Positions 50,890-59,878 of a stretch of 64,000 nucleotides of DNA are shown here, one piece after another (position 1 is the first letter of the stretch; each line of letters starts with the position of its first letter). The stretch covers positions 1-64,000 of the forward strand of contig ONJQ01000007.1 of NCBI GenBank assembly GCA_900318175.1, in the 5' to 3' direction. Source of the stretch: an uncultured Bacteroidales bacterium. Its GTDB lineage: Bacteria > Bacteroidota > Bacteroidia > Bacteroidales > P3. Made by a program: the position numbers and the translations under genes. Below the pieces are notes generated by a model. That model saw nothing but the letters and a program-made list of their open reading frames with translations. It had not been told where the DNA came from and did no database searches.

Positions 50890-52236
50890 ATGAACAGGCG
50901 CATTCTCTCACTGGCCCTGCCAAACATCATCACCAACATCACCGTGCCCTTGCTTGGCATGGTGGACATGGCCATTGTGGGACACCTCAGCGCCAGCCAT
51001 ATCGGTGCCATAGCCATTGGTACACAAATATTCAATCTCATCTACTGGAACTTTGGATTCCTGCGGATGGGAACCAGTGGTTTCACTGCACAGGCCTACG
51101 GTGCGCACGACTGGAACGAAGCCGTGCGCATCTTCGTCCGTGCCATCTCTATTGCGGTGGCTGTGGCCTTTGCACTGATTCTGCTGCAATGGCCCATCAG
51201 CCGTCTCTCGCTGCTCATTTTCAAAGGGGGATCCGAAGTGCTGCAGTTGGCCATGGCCTACTTCTTTGTCCGCATTTGGGCAGCACCCGCCACCCTTGGC
51301 CTCTACGCTGTCAAGGGATGGTTTATCGGCATGCAGAACTCACGCCTTCCCATGTGGATTGCCATATTCCTCAACTGCGTCAACATCGTCTGCAGCCTTC
51401 TCTTCGTGCTGGTGCTCCATTGGGACATTCGCGGCGTGGCCCTTGGCACCGTCATCGCGCAGTACAGTGGCTTTGCCGTGGGGTTGGTCTTCCTACTCCG
51501 CGAAATGAAACGCCTCAAACCCCGCACCACCCTCTCATTCCGCCTCAGACCACTGCTGCGCGAATCCCTTCAGTGGAGCAGCCTCAAACCGTTCTTCAAG
51601 GTCAATGGCGACATCTTCCTCCGCACTGTGTGCCTGGCTACGGTGTTCACTTTCATCACCGCCGCCAGCAGCCGTATCAGTCCGCAAGTGCTTGCCATCG
51701 ATGCGCTGCTCATGCAGTTCTTCACCCTCTTCAGCTACATCATGGACGGTTTCGCCTACGCTGGCGAGTCGCTTGTAGGCCGCTACATCGGTGCCCGCGA
51801 CGGAAAGTCACTCCGACTGACGGTGAAACTGCTGATGCGTTGGGGTCTCGGCCTCACGCTCCTCTTCACACTTATCTACGCCGTGGGCGGCGAATGGATA
51901 CTGAGCCTGTTCAGCGACCAACCCGAGGTCATTGGCGGCTCAATGCAATACCTCTTCTGGACCCTCGTCATACCCGTCTGCGGCTTTGCGGCGTTCCTGT
52001 TCGACGGCATCTATGTGGGTGCCACGGCTTCACGAACCATGCTGTGGTGCATGGTAGCTGCCTCGGCGTCCTTCTTTGCCGTCTACTATGGCGGCAAACT
52101 GATCTTCCCCGCCTACGCCTCCAGTGCCTACGTGTGGAACAACGTGCTGTGGTCGGCCTTTATGGTCTACCTGACGCTGCGCGGAGTGCTGCAAGCCCTT
52201 ATGCTCAAGAAATCAATTTACAATCAAGTTCAATAA
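50890..52236 (+). CDS. MATE-family efflux transporter
   Basis: A 448-residue protein with twelve predicted helices. MATE signatures are the N-terminal ALPNIITNITVPLLGMVDMAIVGHLS, GFLRMGTSGFTAQAYGA and, in the second half, SYIMDGFAYAGESLVGRYIGAR. It would export cationic or drug-like compounds by H+ or Na+ antiport. Substrate unknown. It belongs to the same unit as the Omp28-like gene by spacing. Confidence 0.92.
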   Translation: MNRRILSLALPNIITNITVPLLGMVDMAIVGHLSASHIGAIAIGTQIFNLIYWNFGFLRMGTSGFTAQAYGAHDWNEAVRIFVRAISIAVAVAFALILLQWPISRLSLLIFKGGSEVLQLAMAYFFVRIWAAPATLGLYAVKGWFIGMQNSRLPMWIAIFLNCVNIVCSLLFVLVLHWDIRGVALGTVIAQYSGFAVGLVFLLREMKRLKPRTTLSFRLRPLLRESLQWSSLKPFFKVNGDIFLRTVCLATVFTFITAASSRISPQVLAIDALLMQFFTLFSYIMDGFAYAGESLVGRYIGARDGKSLRLTVKLLMRWGLGLTLLFTLIYAVGGEWILSLFSDQPEVIGGSMQYLFWTLVIPVCGFAAFLFDGIYVGATASRTMLWCMVAASASFFAVYYGGKLIFPAYASSAYVWNNVLWSAFMVYLTLRGVLQALMLKKSIYNQVQ

Positions 52237-52248
52237 CAAAAATCATTT

Positions 52249-55095
52249 ATGAAATCTGTAATCAGAATCATCCTCCTGGCGGCCATGCTCTTTGGCTGCC
52301 TTAATGCACATGCTGTGTATGTGGAACGGATGCCCATCGACAAGGTTCAGCCCAACGGCGACACCGTGCACCTCCTTGTTACTGGCGACGAGTGCCACCA
52401 TCGTTTCCACGACGCGCAGAACTACACCGTAGTGCAAGCCATCAACGGCTGGTGGGTCTATGCCCTGCCCGCATCGGACGGCGGCATCCAGCCTTCGGCC
52501 CATCCCGTGGGCACCATCAATCCCGCCACACTCGACATCAATCCCGGCCTGGACATCACCTACGACCAATGGCTGCAGCGCCGCCACTATTGGGACATCC
52601 CGGAGCAGTACAGCATCGAGCGCCCCAAGACAAGCGGCAGGAACCACGGCGACTTCTGCAATCTGGTCATCTTTATCCGTTTTGCCGACGACACGCCCTA
52701 CTCCCGCACGCTCTCCAATGTGGACCGTATGTTTAGCGACTCCTCATCGGCCCACTCGTCATCGGTCTACAACTACTTTAAGCGTGTCTCCTACAACAAG
52801 CTCTTTGTGCGGACACACTATGCCCCCGAACCCATCGGCGACAGCATCGTCTCCTACCAGTGCCCACATCCGCGCAACTATTTTATGCCCTACACGGAAT
52901 ACAACACCATCGGCTACACCAACGATGACGACCGCCGCAACCGCGAGTTTGAACTCATCATCGGGGCTATCAACTATATCAACGACTCCGCTCCCGTCCC
53001 CTCCACCGTCAACTTGGATTGCGACAACGATGGATTCATCGACAATGTAAACGTAGTGGTGAAGGGCCCGACAGCCGACTGGAGCGACCTGCTGTGGCCT
53101 CACAAGTGGGAGCTGTGGGGCAACGAGGTCTACATCAACGGCAAACGCGTCAGCACCTTCAACCTGGCTCTTGAAGGCAGCGGCGATTCCTATTTCGGCT
53201 CCAGCACCTTCTGCCACGAGATGTTCCACTCGCTCGGTGCCCCCGACCTGTATCGCTACAACCGTGGGACCGAAATCACACCCGTGGGACAGTGGGACCT
53301 GATGGCCACCAATAGCCGTCCCCCTCAGCACATGACGGCCTACATGAAATACAAGTATGGCAACTGGCTTGACAGCATCCCCCTCATCACCACCCCGGGC
53401 ACCTATTCGCTCCATTCCATCGGCGACAGCATACCCGGCCGGCTGGCCTACCGCTTCCCGAGCGCTGACCCCGACCAGTTCTATGTAGTGGAGTACCGCG
53501 ACAACAACGAGACCTTCGAGACCACCCTCCCGGGACGCGGCCTGCTTATCTACCGTGTCGACACCCGTTTTAATGGCAATGCGGGCTACAATGGGCGCAA
53601 TACCTTTGACGAAATATGGATTTTCCGTCCAAACTCCAACAGCAACACGGAGAACGGCCTGTTGAGCAACGCCTATTTCTCCCCTCGCCGCTCGCGCACA
53701 CAGTTCACCCCATCGACCAGCTACTACCCCTACCTGTCCGATGGCACCCCAGACATATCATTTGCCATCACCCGCATCTCCAATCCAGGCGACTCCATCA
53801 CCTTCCACTACACCAACCGCCCTGCCCCCTCGCACATCGAAGTGGAACAATTGACCACCTCGACAGCCACCCTCACGTGGATGGGCAATTTTGATGCCTA
53901 CCATATTCTCTATCGCCTCAAAGGGAGCAACGGAGCCTTTGAGCGTCGCACCGTTTCCTCGTCCCACGCCACCCTCTCCAACCTCACTGCCAACACCCAA
54001 TACGAGATTATGATTGCAGGACTCTACAACCAGGAGGGCGACACCTTTGCCGACACCAGCGAGTTCTCCACCCTCACCATCCTCACACAGTGGTGCAACA
54101 ACCCTGCCTCGCACACCGTAGACCTCAACCAGTCCGAGTCGCGTGTGGGCATGCCCTACGGCAACAACCAGGACTACAACTACACGCAGCAGCTTTTCCT
54201 CGCCTCCGAGATGGACGGCCCGTTGACCATCAACTCCATCGGCATTTACTTTGACTACACCAAAACCCTCACCAAATCAAACTGCACCATCTACATGGCC
54301 AACACCACCCTCGAAAACTTCAACGACAGCACCCCCGTGCTTCCCATCGAGCAGATGACACCCGTCTACGAGGGCACACTGGTCTACAACATTGGGCTCA
54401 ACACTTTCCACCTGCAATCGCCCTTCTACTACAACGGCACAGACAACCTGCTCATAGCCATTGATGACAACTCTGGCCAACGCACCTACATTGGCGACAA
54501 GTTCATCACCCACTCCACGGACCAAGTGATGTCCCTCGTCTACTCCAGCACCAACGATAACCCCGATCCCTACGCCGACACCATCCGTGGAAGCCTTTCG
54601 CGCAACCGTTTCCGCAACAACATGGTCTTCACCGGCTGCCCAGACAATGGCGATAAAGCCTACGTCTGCGTCATTCCCGACAACACGGAGCGTGGTCGGG
54701 TCACCGGCCAAGGACTCTACGACCGGGGCGAGACCATCACACTGCATGCCTATCCCTACCGCGGCTACCACTTCATGATGTGGCAGGACAACAACACCGA
54801 CAATCCGCGCGATGTCATCATCACCCAGGACACCGTCTTTGTGGCCTACTTCGGCACCCCGCAGGGCATTGACGACGCCACCTCCACCGGTGGCTGCACC
54901 ATCATCACCCGCCACCTCGGCATCACCGTCTACGGCACTCAGGGGCAGCCGGTCGCCGTCTACGACATTATGGGACGTACCATCGGCCAAGCCTCTGCCT
55001 CCCATGCTGACAACCTCACCTTCACCGTGCCCCAAGCCGGCATCTACATTGTCCGCATAGGCGAAGAAAAGCCCATCAAACTCTTTATCCAATAG
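52249..55095 (+). CDS. M6-family metalloprotease with Fn3 and T9SS domains
   Basis: A 948-residue surface protease. A signal peptide (IILLAAMLFGCLNAHA) is followed by a propeptide. The catalytic domain has the zinc motif STFCHEMFHSLGAPDLY (HExxH at 323-327) and WDLMATNSRPPQHM, the M6 (immune inhibitor A-like) pattern. A fibronectin type III domain spans roughly 525-620, then a jelly-roll-like region. The C-terminus (DIMGRTIGQASAS to YIVRIGEEKPIKLFIQ) is a type IX sorting domain. It ends 28 bases before a terminator. Confidence 0.9.
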   Translation: MKSVIRIILLAAMLFGCLNAHAVYVERMPIDKVQPNGDTVHLLVTGDECHHRFHDAQNYTVVQAINGWWVYALPASDGGIQPSAHPVGTINPATLDINPGLDITYDQWLQRRHYWDIPEQYSIERPKTSGRNHGDFCNLVIFIRFADDTPYSRTLSNVDRMFSDSSSAHSSSVYNYFKRVSYNKLFVRTHYAPEPIGDSIVSYQCPHPRNYFMPYTEYNTIGYTNDDDRRNREFELIIGAINYINDSAPVPSTVNLDCDNDGFIDNVNVVVKGPTADWSDLLWPHKWELWGNEVYINGKRVSTFNLALEGSGDSYFGSSTFCHEMFHSLGAPDLYRYNRGTEITPVGQWDLMATNSRPPQHMTAYMKYKYGNWLDSIPLITTPGTYSLHSIGDSIPGRLAYRFPSADPDQFYVVEYRDNNETFETTLPGRGLLIYRVDTRFNGNAGYNGRNTFDEIWIFRPNSNSNTENGLLSNAYFSPRRSRTQFTPSTSYYPYLSDGTPDISFAITRISNPGDSITFHYTNRPAPSHIEVEQLTTSTATLTWMGNFDAYHILYRLKGSNGAFERRTVSSSHATLSNLTANTQYEIMIAGLYNQEGDTFADTSEFSTLTILTQWCNNPASHTVDLNQSESRVGMPYGNNQDYNYTQQLFLASEMDGPLTINSIGIYFDYTKTLTKSNCTIYMANTTLENFNDSTPVLPIEQMTPVYEGTLVYNIGLNTFHLQSPFYYNGTDNLLIAIDDNSGQRTYIGDKFITHSTDQVMSLVYSSTNDNPDPYADTIRGSLSRNRFRNNMVFTGCPDNGDKAYVCVIPDNTERGRVTGQGLYDRGETITLHAYPYRGYHFMMWQDNNTDNPRDVIITQDTVFVAYFGTPQGIDDATSTGGCTIITRHLGITVYGTQGQPVAVYDIMGRTIGQASASHADNLTFTVPQAGIYIVRIGEEKPIKLFIQ

Positions 55096-55123
55096 GCAGC
55101 CCGACAGCAGCCTGACATCCACC

Positions 55124-55160
55124 AGCGAGACGCACCTGCGGTGCGTCTCGCTCGCTTTTT
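55124..55160 (+). terminator. Terminator after the M6 protease
   Basis: GCGAGACGCACC pairs perfectly with GGTGCGTCTCGC around a 3-base loop, followed by TCGCTTTTT. Confidence 0.9.
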
Positions 55161-55200
55161 GTCCACTCCTTAAACCTCACTGCTCTGTCATAACACACAT

Positions 55201-55270
55201 CAGTTGTCTAATGAAAAAGGAACAAATGAGGAACAAATGAGGAACAAATGAACAAGAACGAGCGAACCTG
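55201..55270 (-). repeat. Dispersed TTGTTCCTCA-type repeat, copy 3 (inverted)
   Basis: The minus strand reads GGTTCGCTCGTTCTTGTTC, then ATTTGTTCCTC twice at 11-bp spacing, then TTTTTCATTAGACAACTG, matching copy 1 closely. It is inside a 487-bp gap whose remaining sequence (55271-55515) shows no gene that I can support. Confidence 0.7.
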
Positions 55271-55515
55271 GACATAGCCAGCAGACCGCACAGACCGCAC
55301 AAAGGAGCCACAGCCAGCCCGGCGGAAAACCAATCAGGATTGAAACAGAACAAACGCTGCACGGGCGACTATTGGTCAAAGAGGTTTCACCTACAGCTGG
55401 GACAAATTGAGAATTGGCATTATAAAACACATTAGATAGATGAAACGCCCCTCGCTAAAAACAACAAATTGTTGCCACGAATAAAAAAAATTAAGAATTA
55501 TTCAAAAAAAAATCG

Positions 55516-55523
55516 TATATTTG
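55516..55523 (+). promoter_or_regulatory. -7 box for gcvT
   Basis: TATATTTG matches TAnnTTTG, 59 bases upstream of the gcvT start; no clear -33 element. Confidence 0.5.
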
Positions 55524-55582
55524 TAAGTTCAAGTAAGTGACGAAATACGACATAAATAATAATAAATCAAATATTTAATATA

Positions 55583-56689
55583 ATGAAAACAACCCCTTAC
55601 ACAGACCTCCACATCTCTCTTGGAGCCAAGATGGCCGAATTTGCAGGCTACAACATGCCCATCCAGTACACCGGCCTGGTTGAAGAACACAACAACGTCC
55701 GCAACAACGTCGGCGTCTTCGACGTCAGCCACATGGGCGAGTTCCGCGCCAAAGGCCCCGTGGCAAAACATTTCATGCAGTATGTAACCACCAACAACGT
55801 TGAGGACCTCTTCGACGGCAAGGTGCAGTACACCTGCCTGCCCAACGGTCAGGGTGGCGTGGTCGACGACATGCTGGTATACCGCGTGCACGACGACGAG
55901 TATTTCATGGTGCCCAACGCAGCCAACATCGACAAGGACTGGGCTTGGATGAGCCAGATTGCCGACAAAATGGGCATGGAACTTGGCAAGGACTTCGTGA
56001 ACGAGAGCGAGCAGTGGGCTCAGCTTGCCGTGCAGGGTCCCAACGCACTGAAGGCTATGCAGAAGCTCACCGACGAGAACATCGTCGACATGGAGTACTA
56101 CACCTTCAAGATTCTCACCTTCGCCGGTATCCCCGACATCATCCTCTCCACTACCGGTTACACCGGAGCCGGCGGATGCGAAATCTACATCCCCAAGGAG
56201 AAAGCTATCGAAGTGTGGAATGCTGTATTCGAAGCTGGTAAAGAGTTTGGCATTATGCCTGCCGGTCTTGGCTGCCGCGACACCCTGCGTCTGGAGAAGG
56301 GTTTCGCCCTCTACGGCCACGAGATGGACGACACCGTCAGCCCCCTCGAAGCTCCGTTAGCCTTCATCGTCAAGCTGAAAGCCGAGAACAACAACTTCAT
56401 CAACAAAGAACTCCTCCTGGCTCAGAAAGCCGCCGGTTTCAAGCGCAAAGTGGCTGGCTTCGAGATGGTGGACCGCGGTATCGCCCGTAACGGCTACGAG
56501 GTCTGCGACGCCCAGGGTAACAAGATTGGTGAGGTTCGCAGCGGTTCCCCCAGCCCCAGCACCGGAAAGAACATCGGCACCGCCCTCATCAAGGCCGAAT
56601 ATGCCAAATCTGGTACCGAGATTTACATCAAAGTCCGCGAGAAACTCCTCAAGGCCATCACCGTCAAGATGCCTTTCTACGAGGGTTAA
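55583..56689 (+). CDS. gcvT: Aminomethyltransferase (glycine cleavage T protein)
   Basis: A 368-residue folate enzyme that transfers the methylene group from the H-protein-bound glycine intermediate to tetrahydrofolate and releases ammonia. GVFDVSHMGEFRAKGP, the folate-binding NGQGGVVDDMLVYR with the catalytic Asp, and the C-terminal GEVRSGSPSPSTGKNIGTA block are present. The rest of the glycine cleavage system is not adjacent. It is monocistronic with a terminator. Confidence 0.95.
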   Translation: MKTTPYTDLHISLGAKMAEFAGYNMPIQYTGLVEEHNNVRNNVGVFDVSHMGEFRAKGPVAKHFMQYVTTNNVEDLFDGKVQYTCLPNGQGGVVDDMLVYRVHDDEYFMVPNAANIDKDWAWMSQIADKMGMELGKDFVNESEQWAQLAVQGPNALKAMQKLTDENIVDMEYYTFKILTFAGIPDIILSTTGYTGAGGCEIYIPKEKAIEVWNAVFEAGKEFGIMPAGLGCRDTLRLEKGFALYGHEMDDTVSPLEAPLAFIVKLKAENNNFINKELLLAQKAAGFKRKVAGFEMVDRGIARNGYEVCDAQGNKIGEVRSGSPSPSTGKNIGTALIKAEYAKSGTEIYIKVREKLLKAITVKMPFYEG

Positions 56690-56721
56690 TCCCATCACAG
56701 CCTATTGACTGAATACTATTA

Positions 56722-56758
56722 GGGGCCTGCACCATCCGGTGCAAGCCCCATTGATTTT
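56722..56758 (+). terminator. Terminator after gcvT
   Basis: GGGGCCTGCACC pairs with GGTGCAAGCCCC (one mismatch) around a 4-base loop, followed by ATTGATTTTTG. Confidence 0.82.
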
Positions 56759-56796
56759 TGCTTACCTGCAAAAGCATCTGCCGTCCGGTCGGCGGC

Positions 56797-57876
56797 TCAG
56801 CCTTTCAGAAAGAGGTCGGCAATGCCGCGATCCTTGCCCATCTGAGGAGCGGATGCACCAGTGCCCGTATTGATTTCGATGATTACAGGGCCATTGGGCG
56901 TACAAGCCACATCGAACCCTACACTGCTGTAGTAAGGCAGCATGCGACAGGTCTTTTCCACTGCGGCCACCATTTCCTTCCAGTGCGGCACGGCGACACC
57001 CTTGAAGGCCACGTGGCTGTCGGGATGCTCGTAGTACTTTGTGGCATCGTACTCCCGCAGTCCGTAGGCTCCGAGCAGACCCGTCTCCATGTCCACACTC
57101 ACTACAAGACCGCCTTTAGCAGCATTGTCGATAAAGGAGCCTGAACGGCCAAACCGAGCTCCGCACGCAATGGCTTTGTTATGGAAGGTGATGATGCGGC
57201 AGGTGTTTACTGAGGAGGGATTGAATTGTGCCATGACAGGATGCTGGATGACCTGACGCTCGAACAGGTATTGGCTGTGGGAACAGTTGGCACGGATGGT
57301 CTTAGCTGTGATTTTTACCCCTTTGCTGGTATAGAAACCATCCTCTTTGCGCTTGACCAGGAAGACTCCGCTACCTTCACCGCACATGTTTCGCTTGATG
57401 AAAAACTGGGGGTCGGTAATCTCCGACAGTATGCGGTCTACCTCTTCATCGCTTATCTCGCGGCCATTGGCTTTGAACATACCGTAGCTGAATGAGAAGA
57501 AGCGTTCTGGCACTGGCAGACCATAGCGGGTCATAACGTCGTGGTAGAGGATTTTGTCGTCAATAAGAATTTGGTATTTGGGGTCGCTATTGACGCAGTA
57601 ACGTGCATAGGCCCCCTGAGGCACGTAGGTCTTTATGAGCTCTATATCATCGTATTCCTTCTTGAAATGAGCGAAACGGAAGTAGGAGTCCGGGAAGCAC
57701 TTCCAGTAGCGACACAGCACATCAAGTTCGCGAAATACTTGGAAGATGCCTTTCTTGTCGTCGCCCTTGTAGTTCTTGTACATCATCTTCCCATCGTGGA
57801 AGGCGGTTCGGCGGAAAGATTTACGATAAATCAGGCAGCCTAAAAGGGTGCGGAAATAATAGTAGAGCAATGTCAT
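56797..57876 (-). CDS. Sugar-transfer-associated ATP-grasp protein
   Basis: A 359-residue enzyme. After a basic start comes the ATP-grasp core: ILIDDKILYHDVMTRYGLPVPERFF, DPQFFIKRNMCGEGSGVFLVKRKEDGFY with the nucleotide-binding Lys, and GFDVACTPNGPVIIEINTGTG with metal-binding Glu and Asn. This matches the ATPgrasp_ST family found near surface-polysaccharide genes, whose members probably ligate an amino or carboxylate group. The substrate is unknown; no polysaccharide cluster is near. Confidence 0.82.
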   Translation of the reverse strand: MTLLYYYFRTLLGCLIYRKSFRRTAFHDGKMMYKNYKGDDKKGIFQVFRELDVLCRYWKCFPDSYFRFAHFKKEYDDIELIKTYVPQGAYARYCVNSDPKYQILIDDKILYHDVMTRYGLPVPERFFSFSYGMFKANGREISDEEVDRILSEITDPQFFIKRNMCGEGSGVFLVKRKEDGFYTSKGVKITAKTIRANCSHSQYLFERQVIQHPVMAQFNPSSVNTCRIITFHNKAIACGARFGRSGSFIDNAAKGGLVVSVDMETGLLGAYGLREYDATKYYEHPDSHVAFKGVAVPHWKEMVAAVEKTCRMLPYYSSVGFDVACTPNGPVIIEINTGTGASAPQMGKDRGIADLFLKG

Positions 57877-57930
57877 AGGATTGAAAAGTATAATGTTAAT
57901 ACTAATGGGAAAAACGACAGTAACACTGCG

Positions 57931-57960
57931 AAAAAAGGGCGGGAGGTGAGCCCGTCCCGC
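57931..57960 (-). terminator. Terminator after the PepSY-like gene
   Basis: On the minus strand GCGGGA and TCCCGC form a 6-bp stem around a 10-base loop, followed by CCTTTTTT. Confidence 0.65.
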
Positions 57961-58014
57961 TCTTTATAGGTGTTCACTGCTCAGTCTTCGAAATGATTGG
58001 ATGGGCAAAAAAAA

Positions 58015-58440
58015 TCAATCGTCCACATGGGTAACACGCCCTTGCATGTCGAACTGGATTTCAAGGCCGTTGGTGAGCTTTACCTCATAGCCTCCGCGCA
58101 TCTTCTCGCACTTGATGATGAGCTGCTTGGGATAGCGGTTCACAACGTAGCGGGTGATGTTGCCAGGAACAAGGGTTACGGGCAGACCGTCGGTGCACTT
58201 CATCTCTTTCCACACTCCCTTGGAGTTGAATTCTATCATGGTGCCGTCGCTCAGAAGCACTTCGTACTCCTTGCCGTCGATGAAGGCGTAGTCAATGACG
58301 CAGGAAGGCCAGTGTTTCTGGATGAGTTCGATGGCGGGCTTGGGGAGGTTCTCCGGGTCGATGGTTCTCTTACGACCGTCAGCCATTACACTCCCCCCAA
58401 CAAGAAGAAGGGTCAAAAGGGTGAGAATGAATTTTTTCAT
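58015..58440 (-). CDS. PepSY-like periplasmic protein (PF11396 type)
   Basis: A 141-residue secreted protein with a signal peptide (MKKFILTLLTLLLVGGSVMA). Two similar units follow: LPKPAIELIQKHWPSCVIDYAFIDGKEYEVLLSDGTMIEFNSKGVW, then a second with ITRYVVNRYPKQLIIKCEKMRGGYEVKLTNGLEIQFDMQGRV. This is the duplicated PepSY-like beta-lactamase-inhibitor fold common in gut Bacteroidales. A role in inhibiting or chaperoning extracellular proteases is only a proposal. Confidence 0.8.
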   Translation of the reverse strand: MKKFILTLLTLLLVGGSVMADGRKRTIDPENLPKPAIELIQKHWPSCVIDYAFIDGKEYEVLLSDGTMIEFNSKGVWKEMKCTDGLPVTLVPGNITRYVVNRYPKQLIIKCEKMRGGYEVKLTNGLEIQFDMQGRVTHVDD

Positions 58441-58475
58441 AATGTTTGATGTTTATGGATTAAAAGGATTAATAA

Positions 58476-59816
58476 TTACTTGAGGAATTGCAGCGGCATG
58501 GCTGTGCTCTGCCCTGCTGGCATGCCGTTGAGGAACACTTGACGCAGACGGGTGTGGAGTGTTTGGCCCTCCAGAGGGCTCCAGCCGCACTTATAAAGGA
58601 TGTTCTCACGTGTCACAGCGGTCTCGCCAGGTTCAAGGACGACAAGGTCGGCATAGTAACCCGGGCGGATGTAGCCACGATTGGCGATACCGAAAATCAC
58701 GGCGGGATTATGACTCATCTTGTAAACCAACAGGGGCAACCACTCACGCAACACCTCTGAATGGTCGTCTCGCTCGGTTGCTGCAGGGTTGAAAAAGCCT
58801 TCCAGCATCATCTGCAGGGAGTGCTGAATACTCGGGATGCCACCAGGAGCGTCGAAGTAACGTTGCTGCTTCTCGGCAATGGTGTGAGGGGCATGGTCCG
58901 TAGCAATGGTGTCAAGGAGGCCGTCAAAGAGTCCGCCCCACAATCCAAGACGGTCGTCGTTGGTTTTGATGGCAGGATTACATTTTATCCTGTTGCCCAG
59001 TTCTGCATAGTCGCGGTCGTCAAACCAAAGGTGGTTCGGAGTCACTTCGGCGGTGATGTGTTTCTGCTCCAAGGGCAAGTTGCTGAACAAGGAGAGTTCC
59101 GTTGCAGTGCTGACGTGGGCAATATGCAGTCGGGTGTTATATTTGCGGGCACGCTCTACAGCCTTGTAGGTAGAGACAAAACAGGCCTCGCGGCTGCGGA
59201 TCTTGGGATGCAGGGAGGCTTCCTCGCCTTCCCGTCCCGCAAACTCCATCTTATAGTTGCGCATGTTGGCCTGAATGATGCTCTCGTCCTCGCAGTGCGC
59301 CACAATCAGTTTGCGGCTTTCAGAGAAGAGGCGGTCAAGAACATCGGCCTTGTTCACCAGCATATTGCCTGTACTGCTTCCCAAGAAGAGCTTGATGGCC
59401 GCATAGCGCAAGGGGTCAATCTTCAGTAGCTGCTCGATATTGTCGTTGGTGGCCCCCAGCATGAAACCGTAATTCACGGCGCTTTTGCGGGCAGCCATCT
59501 GTTCTTTCTCTTCAAGAAATTCAAGCGTGGTGGTTTGCGGACTGGTATTGGGCATGTCGATGACCGATGTCACTCCCCCTGCCAATGCGGCGCGGCTCTC
59601 AGTTGCAAAATCGGCTTTGGCAGGAAATCCCGGATCACGGAAATGGACGTGCGTGTCAATGACCCCTGGCAGAACGTAGCATCCATCGGCCTCGAACTCC
59701 TGCGGAGCACGGAGCGTAGCCGACGACTCCACCAAACGCCCGTCGTGGACAAAGAGGTCGCGCTGTTCCATGGCACCCTCGTTCACCACTATGCCATTCT
59801 TGATGATGTAGTCCAT
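58476..59816 (-). CDS. pyrC: Dihydroorotase
   Basis: A 446-residue amidohydrolase of class I (long) type, forming dihydroorotate from carbamoyl aspartate in pyrimidine synthesis. The metal motif GVIDTHVHFRDPG is intact. IKLFLGSSTGNMLV supplies the position of the carboxylated Lys or its substitute. AHCEDES and TLHTAHVST-like LHIAHVSTATE carry His ligands, and ATDHAPH the catalytic Asp. Start at ATG 59816. It lies 35 bp from the PepSY-like gene. Confidence 0.92.
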   Translation of the reverse strand: MDYIIKNGIVVNEGAMEQRDLFVHDGRLVESSATLRAPQEFEADGCYVLPGVIDTHVHFRDPGFPAKADFATESRAALAGGVTSVIDMPNTSPQTTTLEFLEEKEQMAARKSAVNYGFMLGATNDNIEQLLKIDPLRYAAIKLFLGSSTGNMLVNKADVLDRLFSESRKLIVAHCEDESIIQANMRNYKMEFAGREGEEASLHPKIRSREACFVSTYKAVERARKYNTRLHIAHVSTATELSLFSNLPLEQKHITAEVTPNHLWFDDRDYAELGNRIKCNPAIKTNDDRLGLWGGLFDGLLDTIATDHAPHTIAEKQQRYFDAPGGIPSIQHSLQMMLEGFFNPAATERDDHSEVLREWLPLLVYKMSHNPAVIFGIANRGYIRPGYYADLVVLEPGETAVTRENILYKCGWSPLEGQTLHTRLRQVFLNGMPAGQSTAMPLQFLK

Positions 59817-59839
59817 AATAGGTTGTAAGATTAAAGATT

Positions 59840-59875
59840 ATGAGCGTTGTGCTCCCAATGGCCCACAACGCTCAT
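59840..59875. terminator. Hairpin after the WG-repeat gene
   Basis: ATGAGCGTTGTG (59840-59851) pairs perfectly with CACAACGCTCAT (59864-59875) around a 12-base loop. The T-rich tail on the minus strand is weak (TAATCTTTAATC), so termination efficiency is uncertain. Confidence 0.6.
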
Positions 59876-59878
59876 CGT

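Noticed and set aside
51189..52304. 371-codon plus-strand frame overlapping the MATE gene
   Set aside because: Alternate-frame shadow rich in His, Arg and Pro; the MATE frame has coherent membrane helices.
55177..55430. Short minus-strand frames at 55177-55362 and 55200-55430
   Set aside because: Their likeness to short frames near 28400 and 62760 arises from the dispersed DNA repeat, not from protein conservation.
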